A stretch of DNA of 34,246 nucleotides. Source: an uncultured Dehalococcoidia bacterium (lineage in GTDB: Bacteria > Chloroflexota > Dehalococcoidia > Lucifugimonadales > Australimonadaceae). The DNA is taken from assembly GCA_937901475.1 (NCBI GenBank), contig CALGTL010000112.1, positions 1 to 34,246 of the forward strand. The letters run 5' to 3'. A program made the position numbers and the translations under genes. The notes under the pieces were generated by a model that saw nothing but the letters and a program-made list of their open reading frames with translations, was not told the origin of the DNA and ran no database searches. Positions within the stretch are counted from its first letter, which is position 1; each line of letters begins with the position of its first letter. Shown piece after piece: positions 15,602-22,837 of the stretch.

Positions 15602-17185
15602 ATGGTCAAGCCTCGAATCGTCGTTTTCTCCGGACCGCGCTCAACCATTGCTAACAATCCTCCGCTTGTAACCAGCGCAAAGGGTCGCTTCCACGGGGAC
15701 GATCAGTTGGTTGGACGCTTCGACCATCTAGTAGCACAGACGCTACACGAGCCTGTAACCGTACGCATCAAGAAATTTAGTGGGCACCCACTTGAAGAGG
15801 ATGCGAAGCTTGTTTATCACGATGATGGTAAGGATTATTGGGAAGTGGAACTAAGCCCAGAGGACGGGGCATATCTGCTTCCTTACATGGCGCGACGGGC
15901 AGACGGAACGCAGAGTGGAAGGCCGTTTGAAGATGCAGATACTCGCAATCCCGAAATGGATTTTGGTGGGCGCCAGTCGTTCTTCCCTGATGCTTCACGC
16001 CTGTTTACAGACATTGATCGCGGGCTAAGTGGACGAGCATCAGATGGCGGTGCAAATTTGCTTGACCGGATCGCCGATTACACGTTCGTACGTGCATTGC
16101 CTCCTGCGGGCTACACTCAGGCAGGCGAGGTGGCTGGCCATGATTTCTGGCCCTACAGTCCTCGGCCCATCGGGAAATTCCCTCCCATGCATACGCTCGC
16201 GCGGGTAGCCAATACCGTCCAACAGTCATTAGATTCCGGTAATTACGATGGCGCTCTTTGGCTAGAAGGGAGTCCTCATCTAGAGGAAACTTTATATTGG
16301 TTGAGTCTGATTATCGACACTTCTTTACCTCTCGCGGGAGTATCAGCACAGCGTGCGCACGGCGAATTGTCTAACGATGGGGATCGGAATATTGTGGACG
16401 CTGCACGTTACGTAGCGTCCGGACAAGGTAAGGGATTAGGAGCGGTGGGGATTGTGGATGAGCAAATCTTCGCGGCGCGCGTATTCAAGAAAGCCGACGC
16501 GAGGCCTGGAGGTTACCGTGCGACAGGTGGCCACGGCGGAGTGCTCGGCAGTACGAAAGCTCCTATCTACATTTGGTTCAGTCCTACATACAAGCACACG
16601 GCAACGTCAGATCTCGCTCTGTCCAAATTACCGAACGAGGTTAAGTTTCAAGAATATGGAGACTCTGATGGGACAGCATCGGTGCGTATCAAGGGCGAAG
16701 ATGGGTCGCTACGTGGGGATGTGATCGCACCAGTGCATATTGTTAAGTACGGACATTACATGGCAGAGGAAGACACTAACAATCCTGACGTCGAAGTGGA
16801 CATTATGGCCCGTATCAAGCGAGGCATCGATCAGGAGGCCGAAGGGTCATTCAATTTCCATGGCTTTGTTCTCGAGGCCGCTGCGGGGTCGGGTTCCGCA
16901 CTGCCCAGCCAGATGGCAGCACTCGCGATCGCAGCGCTCAGTGGGATGCCAGTGGTGCGCGTGGGGCGTGGCGATCACGAGGGGCCAATCATGACCACGC
17001 TCAACGATCTGACCATTGAGGGAAGTAATCTTGATTCGACTAAAGCGCGAACATTGTTACGGGCAGCGATGCTGAAGCTAGGTCGTTTGCCTAAGGCTCG
17101 AGACCCTTGGAATCCAACGAAGGAGGAACATGCATCGACCGTCGCAGCGATAGCACGCTATCAAACAATCTTTGTCACGCACTAG
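15602..17185 (+). CDS. Divergent asparaginase-fold protein with altered active site
   Basis: This 527-aa protein shows the framework of bacterial L-asparaginases. The N terminus RIVVFSGPRSTIANN parallels the TGGTIA loop (T15 retained). The block YDGALWLEGSPHLEETLYWL parallels the DGxVVxHGTDTxEETA block, SNDGDRNIVDAARYVA parallels the SADGPxNL block, VFKKAD aligns with the catalytic Lys region, and GMPVVRVGRGDHEG with the C-terminal VVxxSR motif. However, HGTDT is replaced by EGSPH (222-226), so the catalytic Thr is Ser and the Asp is Pro. It is also about 200 aa longer than usual, with an insertion at about 30-190. It may have another amidase-like activity or none. The ATG at 15602 follows AAGGAG at 8 bases, and no signal peptide is present. 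Confidence 0.7.
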   Translation: MVKPRIVVFSGPRSTIANNPPLVTSAKGRFHGDDQLVGRFDHLVAQTLHEPVTVRIKKFSGHPLEEDAKLVYHDDGKDYWEVELSPEDGAYLLPYMARRADGTQSGRPFEDADTRNPEMDFGGRQSFFPDASRLFTDIDRGLSGRASDGGANLLDRIADYTFVRALPPAGYTQAGEVAGHDFWPYSPRPIGKFPPMHTLARVANTVQQSLDSGNYDGALWLEGSPHLEETLYWLSLIIDTSLPLAGVSAQRAHGELSNDGDRNIVDAARYVASGQGKGLGAVGIVDEQIFAARVFKKADARPGGYRATGGHGGVLGSTKAPIYIWFSPTYKHTATSDLALSKLPNEVKFQEYGDSDGTASVRIKGEDGSLRGDVIAPVHIVKYGHYMAEEDTNNPDVEVDIMARIKRGIDQEAEGSFNFHGFVLEAAAGSGSALPSQMAALAIAALSGMPVVRVGRGDHEGPIMTTLNDLTIEGSNLDSTKARTLLRAAMLKLGRLPKARDPWNPTKEEHASTVAAIARYQTIFVTH

Positions 17186-17488
17186 TTGTTGGCAAGGAGA
17201 AAAGCTCTAGTTAGATGCTACGCGTCCTCGCCGAAGTTCATGGCCCTGTTCGCTGCTTGTGCGACAGAACCTACGCCCGACATTCGGGTTCCGCCCACTG
17301 GCGCAGTAGCACCCACGCCGCCGGCAAGGCACCATTCTGATCGGTGCTAAGTAGGTCACCAAACAGGCCAATTAATATGACATCCACCACCACCCGCCAA
17401 TGCACTGTCGAGGCCTGTTGACATTCTTTTAGAGGCAATTACCTGGGGATTGGTGGACGCTGGTAGACTTCACTGGATGAGGAAAGAT
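17186..17488. other. Intergenic stretch with C/A-rich tract and direct repeat copy B
   Basis: About 300 bases between the asparaginase-fold gene and the tRNA-Trp remnant. It holds an ACC/CCA-rich tract like the one at 15300 and the second copy of the 62-base repeat. No gene is visible. Confidence 0.45.
17403..17464 (+). repeat. 62-base diverged direct repeat, copy B
   Basis: Partner of 15386-15447 with 46 of 62 identical positions. It ends 24 bases before the tRNA-Trp remnant. Confidence 0.6.
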
Positions 17489-17545
17489 AAGAGTCAACGG
17501 ACTCCAAAACCGTCGACCGAGGGTTCGAATCCTTCCACTCTTGCC
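17489..17545 (+). pseudogene. D-arm-less tRNA-Trp copy (remnant or tRNA-like element)
   Basis: Bases 17495-17545 match tRNA-Trp bases 12033-12083 at 48 of 51 positions. They include the CCA anticodon in CTCCAAA and the complete T arm. The preceding AAGAGT (17489-17494) is exactly complementary to ACTCTT (17537-17542), so a six-pair acceptor stem can form although about 20 bases corresponding to the D arm are missing. The pair 2-71 is A-T here against G-C in the intact tRNA, a compensated change. The encoded 3' end is GCCG instead of GCCA, and the anticodon stem has lost its innermost pair. It is either a deleted tRNA gene, an integration-site copy, or a minimal tRNA-like RNA. Confidence 0.75.
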
Positions 17546-17601
17546 GCTTCTCTCTCTGAATTACGCTAATTCCATACCGTACCTGATTAGGAGCCCCACC
17601 T

Positions 17602-18528
17602 ATGCTCATTGATTGGCACTCACATCACACAGCAGCTGAAGTTGCGGAATACGTGGTTAGCGTCGGCGGGCGGGCTATCAGCCCTTACCCCCAGGACTCT
17701 CCTGATTTTGGACAGCGCGTTGGAGTGCTGGATGATGCGGGCATCGATATGCAGATTGTCAGCCAGGGCGGCGGGCTCAACTCCGATCACTTCGATGCGA
17801 AGGTCGCAATGGAGCTCGTTGGTATGTCCAATGATGTCATCGCAGATCGTATTGCGCCCTACCGGGACCGCCTTATTGGTAGCGTTGCCGTTAGTTATAA
17901 AGACGCCGAGGCGTCCGCGAATGAGATTGAGCGGATGGCGAGTGAAGGCTTCCGAGCCGTGATGCTTTATGCGAACGGTGACTACGCCACTCGCCCCGAG
18001 AGCGAGCCAATTTTCGCACGCGCCGAGGAATTTGGCATGCCGATCTTCCTTCATGGTGGCGGGGCGGGCACCGTTCGTCCACCAGGCATTGATCGACTGG
18101 AGGACGAAGGACGTGGCGTGATGGCAAGCTCCGGCGCAGACGCACCGGTCGCCGACTGCGTGATGCAAATGATTGCGTCGGGTCTCTTTGACCGCTACCC
18201 CGGATTAAGAGTGGTGATCAGAAGTGGTGGGGGAGGAATTCCCTTACTTCAGAGCAAAATGTCGTGGACGCACCACGCCGAGGTTGGCGAGCAGCCTTAC
18301 TCGGAGATATTCAAGAACCACTTCTTGGTTGACACTGCCAATGTTGACGCCCGTACCATCACAGCACTACGTTTTCTCATGGGCGATGGTGGTGTAGTGT
18401 TTGGATCGGACTATGGAGGTGGCATAGGCCTACTTCGCGACGCAGTTGCCAATATTGATGCCCAACCTGACCCTGACATCGCACGTGCTGCTACCGATAG
18501 GAACTCTCGAGAACTACTTAGCCTATAG
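17602..18528 (+). CDS. Amidohydrolase family protein (ACMSD/amidohydrolase-2 type)
   Basis: This 308-aa TIM-barrel protein belongs to the amidohydrolase-2 group, which includes decarboxylases such as ACMSD and hydrolases. Metal-site residues visible are H6 and H8 in IDWHSHH, H151 in PIFLHGGG, and D270 in VFGSDYGGG. The usual second barrel His in a HxGGG motif is replaced by Ser (S208 in VVIRSGGGGIP), which casts doubt on canonical activity. The start ATG 17602 follows AGGAG at about 9 bases. It begins 56 bases after the tRNA-Trp copy. The substrate is unknown; decarboxylation or hydrolysis of a small aromatic or dicarboxylic acid is typical of the family. Confidence 0.87.
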   Translation: MLIDWHSHHTAAEVAEYVVSVGGRAISPYPQDSPDFGQRVGVLDDAGIDMQIVSQGGGLNSDHFDAKVAMELVGMSNDVIADRIAPYRDRLIGSVAVSYKDAEASANEIERMASEGFRAVMLYANGDYATRPESEPIFARAEEFGMPIFLHGGGAGTVRPPGIDRLEDEGRGVMASSGADAPVADCVMQMIASGLFDRYPGLRVVIRSGGGGIPLLQSKMSWTHHAEVGEQPYSEIFKNHFLVDTANVDARTITALRFLMGDGGVVFGSDYGGGIGLLRDAVANIDAQPDPDIARAATDRNSRELLSL

Positions 18529-18705
18529 CCAGGATGGTTTCTAGATAACACGGAACTTAATGATGTGGATGCCGGCGAACCTACAAGGTATTAGCAACTT
18601 GAATTCAAGCTCAATCATTAGCAGGTACTGACGTCCGCTGCTTCGGTGATTGGCCTTGTAATAAAAGCTGCTTCCACCTTGATACGCCTAGTGGTAGCGG
18701 CCAGT

Positions 18706-19116
18706 TCACATCGAAATAGTACCAGCCCAGCCATCCTCGGACAGGTCAACTGTCACTCCGTCGGGCCCGTAGAACTTAATCTCTACGTTGCCCCGCTTCT
18801 CCATGTCTTCGACGCCTGCATAGGGACGGTGCACCCCGCCAGCGGCCTCGATCTTCGCGCGAGCTTCCTCCATGTTGGGGACTTTGACACCAAAATGGTG
18901 GATGCCTGCGTGCCGAGGAGCGCCCTCTGTCATCGCAGGCTCGTCAAATTTGAACTTGAGCAATGCGAGATTCACAAAACCGTCACTAAGGTAGTACCCG
19001 GTGGCGGTGGGTGAATCGAGCTCGCCCACCACTTCTAGGCCTAACCCGTTTACGTAGAAATCTCTCGCGGCTTCCGGGTCGCTGACCGCGATTGCGATGT
19101 GGCTGATTCGTGCCAA
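18706..19116 (-). CDS. VOC superfamily (glyoxalase-like) metalloprotein
   Basis: This protein has the paired beta-alpha-beta-beta-beta modules of the vicinal oxygen chelate fold: ARISHIAIAVSDPEAARDFY begins module one and AGIHHFGVKVPNMEEARAKI module two, ending in VEIKFYGPDGVTVDL. Candidate metal ligands are the His in ISHIAI, the His in IHHFGV and the acidic residues of the last strand. Members include glyoxalase I, methylmalonyl-CoA epimerase and dioxygenases; this sequence does not settle which. TTG 19116 is chosen as start because AGGAGG lies 6-7 bases upstream. The longer frame from GTG 19146 would place that ribosome binding site inside the coding region. The length of 136 aa is normal for a single VOC protein. 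Confidence 0.88.
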   Translation of the reverse strand: MARISHIAIAVSDPEAARDFYVNGLGLEVVGELDSPTATGYYLSDGFVNLALLKFKFDEPAMTEGAPRHAGIHHFGVKVPNMEEARAKIEAAGGVHRPYAGVEDMEKRGNVEIKFYGPDGVTVDLSEDGWAGTISM

Positions 19117-19176
19117 GACGGGCCTCCTGTAACTAGCTGGCGGCACTATGCGCTACGGTGGCGCGTTTGCCAAGCC

Positions 19177-19941
19177 CTAGTCAAGGGCGACAGCCAATAG
19201 AACTTCGACTTTGATCTCGTCCTCTATGCTCACGACAGACCTCGCGCTAGGCGCTGGGAGCCCCAGCTGTGCCCACGTCACGGTCGTCCTCGCAAGAATC
19301 AACACGACGTTGCCATCGTCCCGCGCAGTGACGTCGAATGTGACTGGCACATCAGCGCCTTTGATATTGAGCGTCCCGGAGACCTGGGCAGAGGCTTCAT
19401 CACCATCCGCGAATCCGCCCGGTAGGGGTGTGACTCTGGGGATGGTTAGCGTGGCGAATCGATCATTTGGGAACATAGTCCGCTGAACGTAGCGGTCACG
19501 GAACGTTTGGTCACTTCGCAAGCTGTGGAGGTCAACGGTGATGGATGAGGCACCGCCGTCCAGCGCGATATTGCCACTGAGGCTGCTGGTGCGGAGCACT
19601 GCGTCGTTGGGAAGTGGAAGACTAGTCAACTGTTCTCTCACGGTGAAGGTGATCTCCGAACCTTCGCCGACGGTAAACAAGATTCCTGCGTATTCACCCG
19701 CCTGCCGCGGCGGCAACTGAGATACAGGCGCGGATGGTGTGCCGGTGGCATTCGGATATATGTCCGATCCGGTAGGCACCGGATCGCCTACAGCAGACGT
19801 ACTATCCGGGATAGCGGTTGCAGCTGGTGCGGCCGAACCCGTCGGGGCAGACGTCGCGACGGGCGTAGGCGAGGCGCCGCACGCGCTTAGGCCGAGCGCC
19901 AGTATGGCCACAGCGATGAAAGAGATAAAGCGGTAGATCAC
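19177..19941 (-). CDS. YceI-family lipoprotein
   Basis: The N terminus is a lipoprotein signal (FISFIAVAILALGLSAC) with the lipidated Cys at about residue 21. An Ala/Pro/Ser/Thr linker follows, then a YceI domain from about residue 85. Domain features include AGILFTVGEGSEITFTV, the core strand VDLHSLRSDQTFRDRY and PNDRFATLTIPRVTPLPGG. YceI proteins form a lipocalin-like barrel that binds isoprenoid or other lipophilic molecules in the envelope. AAGGAG lies about 10 bases before the ATG. The gene begins 11 bases after the stop of the membrane-protein gene at 19953-20471, so the two probably form one transcript. Confidence 0.88.
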   Translation of the reverse strand: MIYRFISFIAVAILALGLSACGASPTPVATSAPTGSAAPAATAIPDSTSAVGDPVPTGSDIYPNATGTPSAPVSQLPPRQAGEYAGILFTVGEGSEITFTVREQLTSLPLPNDAVLRTSSLSGNIALDGGASSITVDLHSLRSDQTFRDRYVQRTMFPNDRFATLTIPRVTPLPGGFADGDEASAQVSGTLNIKGADVPVTFDVTARDDGNVVLILARTTVTWAQLGLPAPSARSVVSIEDEIKVEVLLAVALD

Positions 19942-19952
19942 TACAAGACTCC

Positions 19953-20471
19953 TTACGAGATAACGTTCATGATAGTGGACCTTGGCGGCAAGGTAAGCGT
20001 CCCGCTAGCGGTGTCTCCCTGGCTGGCCAGAGCAACTCCGGCCGCCACCGCTATGACCAGAGCGACCCCTGCGACAAGCGTGGGTCTCACCCGGAGCAAC
20101 CGCGAGAGCAGCGGTGTCAACGAACCTACGATCCCAAGAACGATTGCCGCTAATGGGACGATGTACGAGGCTGCGCGATTGACTTGCTCGTCGAGCACTA
20201 TCGCGCTGGAGGCGGTGACAACGAACGCGATAAATACAGCCAGTGCAAACAGTGGCTGCCTGCGAAGATTGGACTCGAGGCCACGCCAGAGCAATCCAGC
20301 CATCGCTCCGGCAAGCAGGGCTGCCATGGTGACGGTGGCAGCGTTGAACAGCGTGTCAGTGGGCGCCTCTAGCGGCAGGTTGACGGCCGAGGCGACTATG
20401 GCGGCGATGGAGCCTGCTATCACGCCAGCGCGTAGGGGGGCACTAGCGGTACTGCCGGTTTGTAGTGACAA
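19953..20471 (-). CDS. Small integral membrane protein, four predicted helices
   Basis: This 172-aa protein has about four hydrophobic segments: AGVIAGSIAAIVASAVNL, AATVTMAALLAGAMAGLLW, PLFALAVFIAFVVTASSAIV and a long region from about 100 to 150. The start is TTG 20471 with GGAGG 8 bases upstream. I recognise no family. It is directly upstream of the YceI lipoprotein gene, whose ribosome binding site overlaps this gene's stop, so a shared membrane-associated role is plausible. Confidence 0.75.
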   Translation of the reverse strand: MSLQTGSTASAPLRAGVIAGSIAAIVASAVNLPLEAPTDTLFNAATVTMAALLAGAMAGLLWRGLESNLRRQPLFALAVFIAFVVTASSAIVLDEQVNRAASYIVPLAAIVLGIVGSLTPLLSRLLRVRPTLVAGVALVIAVAAGVALASQGDTASGTLTLPPRSTIMNVIS

Positions 20472-20544
20472 GGGGGACCTCCACGTATCTGCGGGTGAGA
20501 TTATCAGGGCGGTGTGAAGAAAATGTTAAAACCACAATGCGAAT

Positions 20545-20571
20545 GGCCGAATTGCCTACGCATCTGCTGCC
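20545..20571 (+). repeat. Interspersed intergenic repeat, copy 2
   Basis: Matches 14870-14896 in 26 of 27 bases. It lies between two minus-strand operons. The part right of 20571 does not resemble copy 1. Confidence 0.65.
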
Positions 20572-20717
20572 GGGAGGATCACCCCAATACTTCACTATTC
20601 CGATGTGTTGGCGAGGAGTCAACATCAACACCAATGTCTTTTTGTGGCAGCTGCTGCTCTGCCCCTCTCAGCCGAGGTGCCATGAAAAGCACTCCCCGAA
20701 CGTGCTGATAGTAGACG

Positions 20718-20840
20718 CTAGATCCGATTGCTCGTATTCCACCAGTTACGAAGAATCATCGCTCCGCCGATGAATACAAGACCGAATACACCGAAGCCTA
20801 TCCCGAACACCGTGACTAGAAGATTTGCACTGCCCGTCAT
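20718..20840 (-). CDS. Very small single-pass membrane protein, 40 aa
   Basis: The frame starts at ATG 20840, which overlaps the TGA stop of the preceding gene as ATGA, and ends with TAG at 20720-20718. The peptide consists mainly of one hydrophobic helix (LLVTVFGIGFGVFGLVFIGG) with a basic, Trp-containing tail (ILRNWWNTSNRI). The coupled start and the clean membrane pattern favour a real gene although it is too short for most gene finders. A 7-base G run precedes the ATG as a possible ribosome binding element. Function unknown. Confidence 0.6.
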   Translation of the reverse strand: MTGSANLLVTVFGIGFGVFGLVFIGGAMILRNWWNTSNRI

Positions 20841-21085
20841 CGTTGCCCCCCCGTGATTGATGCCAAGGCTGTCGCTACCTCAGCATCCGCAGTTGGCTGG
20901 ATGGATGACGATCGAGTGACTAGAGCGCCGAATGCAAGAACCGAAGGGACCCAAGTGGCGACGAATAAACCGGTCAACTGATCAACGAGAAAAAAAACGA
21001 CTACCGACAGAATGAGAGAGATGAACGCGGCCGTTAGCCAAAGAACTATGGGCCAGTTCACCTCCCTGCTTCGAGAATGCTCCAT
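20837..21085 (-). CDS. Small two-helix membrane protein, 82 aa
   Basis: This protein has two hydrophobic segments, WPIVLWLTAAFISLILSVVV and LFVATWVPSVLAFGALV, with a polar C-terminal tail. The start ATG 21085 is preceded by GGAGGAAAGGT, a very good ribosome binding site, and a sigma70-like promoter lies about 57 bases upstream. It overlaps the 40-codon gene downstream by four bases. Neither protein matches a family I know; together they may form a small membrane complex. Confidence 0.72.
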   Translation of the reverse strand: MEHSRSREVNWPIVLWLTAAFISLILSVVVFFLVDQLTGLFVATWVPSVLAFGALVTRSSSIQPTADAEVATALASITGGQR

Positions 21086-21141
21086 ACCTTTCCTCCAATA
21101 AACATATTGTTTCCCAGAAACTCAAACTCAATACGGTGCCT

Positions 21142-21170
21142 ATAGTAAGGAATACCAACAGTAATGTCAA
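21142..21170 (-). promoter_or_regulatory. Sigma70-type promoter for the small membrane operon
   Basis: On the minus strand TTGACA (21170-21165) is a perfect -35 box, and TACTAT (21147-21142) is a fair -10 box after a 17-base spacer. The first gene starts about 57 bases downstream. The flanking sequence is AT-rich, as is usual for strong promoters. Confidence 0.65.
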
Positions 21171-21359
21171 TGATAAACTACAAATAATAGATAAATGTTC
21201 TGCATACACTGCAATACTTAGGAAGATTGACTACCCGAAAACCCAGAGAATGCCTGGCCAGATAAGGCCTCACAGGTATGCAGTCCCCCTGTAGACTTGA
21301 CGTGATTGAGGCTGGCATCAGGCAGCGACACTCTGGGTTGAGGCACAAAGGGGGAAACA

Positions 21360-21917
21360 GTGTTAGAGGATAGGGAACGCACCAAGGGAGCCAGCATCAT
21401 CAATAGGATGATCGGTGCAGCTAGGCTCCAAGTGAGTACTTTTGAGGATGTTGAAAGCGACCGTTCCGCCACACGCCAAGCACTAGCAGTGGTGATTGTC
21501 GTGGCTATCGCAACCGGGGTTGGGACTGGCTCGGCGTTGCCGGCAACCGAAGGTGGCATCGGCACGCTGCTCTTTGGAATAGTCGTTGGCCTGGTCGGCT
21601 GGGTCCTTTGGGCATGGATTACTTATTTGGTGGGTACTAAACTCCTATCGACTCCCCAGACCCAGGCAGATTGGGGTCAATTAGCTCGAGCGCTCGCTTT
21701 CGCACAATCGCCTGGAGTACTGAAAGTCTTCGGCGCTGTCCCTGTGATCGGGCTTCCCCTTTTCATTGCAGCCTCGCTCTGGCAATTCGTGGGTATGGTT
21801 ATTGCGGTACGGCAGGCACTGGACTACCAATCTACTCGAAGGGCTGTAGGGGTAGTACTTGTTTCATGTATACCTTACATCCTCCTCATGGGTATGCTCT
21901 TTGGTCGAAGTGAGTAG
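21360..21917 (+). CDS. Yip1-domain-like membrane protein
   Basis: This 185-aa protein has a short cytoplasmic N terminus followed by about five hydrophobic segments, including AVVIVVAIATGVGTGSALP, LLFGIVVGLVGWVLWAWITY, and VVLVSCIPYILLMGMLFG at the end. The pattern, with an amphipathic region LARALAFAQSPGVLKVFG in the middle, resembles bacterial Yip1-family membrane proteins, whose role is poorly known. The start is GTG 21360 with AAGGGGG 5-6 bases upstream. It is divergent from the small membrane operon and is followed 28 bases later by the next plus-strand gene. Confidence 0.75.
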   Translation: MLEDRERTKGASIINRMIGAARLQVSTFEDVESDRSATRQALAVVIVVAIATGVGTGSALPATEGGIGTLLFGIVVGLVGWVLWAWITYLVGTKLLSTPQTQADWGQLARALAFAQSPGVLKVFGAVPVIGLPLFIAASLWQFVGMVIAVRQALDYQSTRRAVGVVLVSCIPYILLMGMLFGRSE

Positions 21918-21945
21918 TTACAGGGATAGCGACTGAACTCTGATT

Positions 21946-22710
21946 ATGAGAATAGATAGGACCTTTGATTTTCGTAGCGAGATTACGCCTGGAACGGACC
22001 CCGACAAATACAGCAAGACATTACTGCAGTATCACAAGAAATTATGGTCTAAGCCGCTACCAACCGGGGGGCATTTTTCGTTATCTGACACTGTGCCAGG
22101 AAAGTATCTTTTCCATTCATCACCATCAGGCGAGTTTTCCCTATCCAGCGACTCAATCGCCCACTCATACATCAAAGTAAAGAGGATGCAGTCTGTTATT
22201 GGCCTGCTCAGCGATGAACGGAAAGAAACAATACGTAGAGCGCTTAACACTATTGGCGGCTATACAGTTTTCCCCTCAAATCGGATAAATCAAAAACCAA
22301 CAATAAACGGTGCAAGAGGTTTGAATGCAAGAATCTTTGATCGCTTTGATTTAACACTGGAGTGCATTCAAAGACATTACCTTGGTGTCGAAAGCCCTCT
22401 AAGCGGGGACCTAATCCGTTATGCCGATTTCTTTGCCTTGTTCAGGGATTTTCAAGGGTACGTGGAATTCTTCTTACTCCAAGACTTAGTGGTTCAGGAT
22501 TTTTCAGCGGTTAAATATTTCTTGCCATTCGATGATTCGTTCCCAGCGAAACCACTCCCGGAATCAATGGATGTATATAACGCATACATCGATAGAACTA
22601 TCGAGTTTGTGGAAGCTAGAGGATTACGAATGATCCAAGGTCACGCCTTGATTGGTGATTATGAAGCGGTCCTTGATTCGTCAGAGACCGCCACTGCAAA
22701 CGAAGGTTGA
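21946..22710 (+). CDS. DUF6994-like protein of unknown function
   Basis: This 254-aa soluble protein has no signal peptide or catalytic motif that I recognise. The N-terminal sequence FDFRSEITPGTDPDKYSKTL and the phrase YHKKLWSKPLPTGGHFSLSD resemble, from memory, a widespread uncharacterised family (DUF6994) found scattered in bacteria and mobile DNA. Base composition is somewhat lower in GC than that of neighbouring genes. The start is ATG 21946, without a strong ribosome binding site. The scattered distribution of the family would fit horizontal acquisition, but this is inference. Confidence 0.65.
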   Translation: MRIDRTFDFRSEITPGTDPDKYSKTLLQYHKKLWSKPLPTGGHFSLSDTVPGKYLFHSSPSGEFSLSSDSIAHSYIKVKRMQSVIGLLSDERKETIRRALNTIGGYTVFPSNRINQKPTINGARGLNARIFDRFDLTLECIQRHYLGVESPLSGDLIRYADFFALFRDFQGYVEFFLLQDLVVQDFSAVKYFLPFDDSFPAKPLPESMDVYNAYIDRTIEFVEARGLRMIQGHALIGDYEAVLDSSETATANEG

Positions 22711-22837
22711 TTATTTAGAGCACCAACGATAAACGGAGCTGGTTTATATACGTACGGAGCCCGAACAGATTATCCTCATTTGAAATGCCAGGCCTTTCTA
22801 TGGACCCTGAACTAGAACCCCCTCGGAGATGCCCCTG

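Noticed and set aside
20514-20708. Cysteine-rich 64-aa protein on the plus strand
   Set aside because: It spans the interspersed repeat, and two alternative frames cover the same DNA; the Cys richness probably follows from the base sequence.
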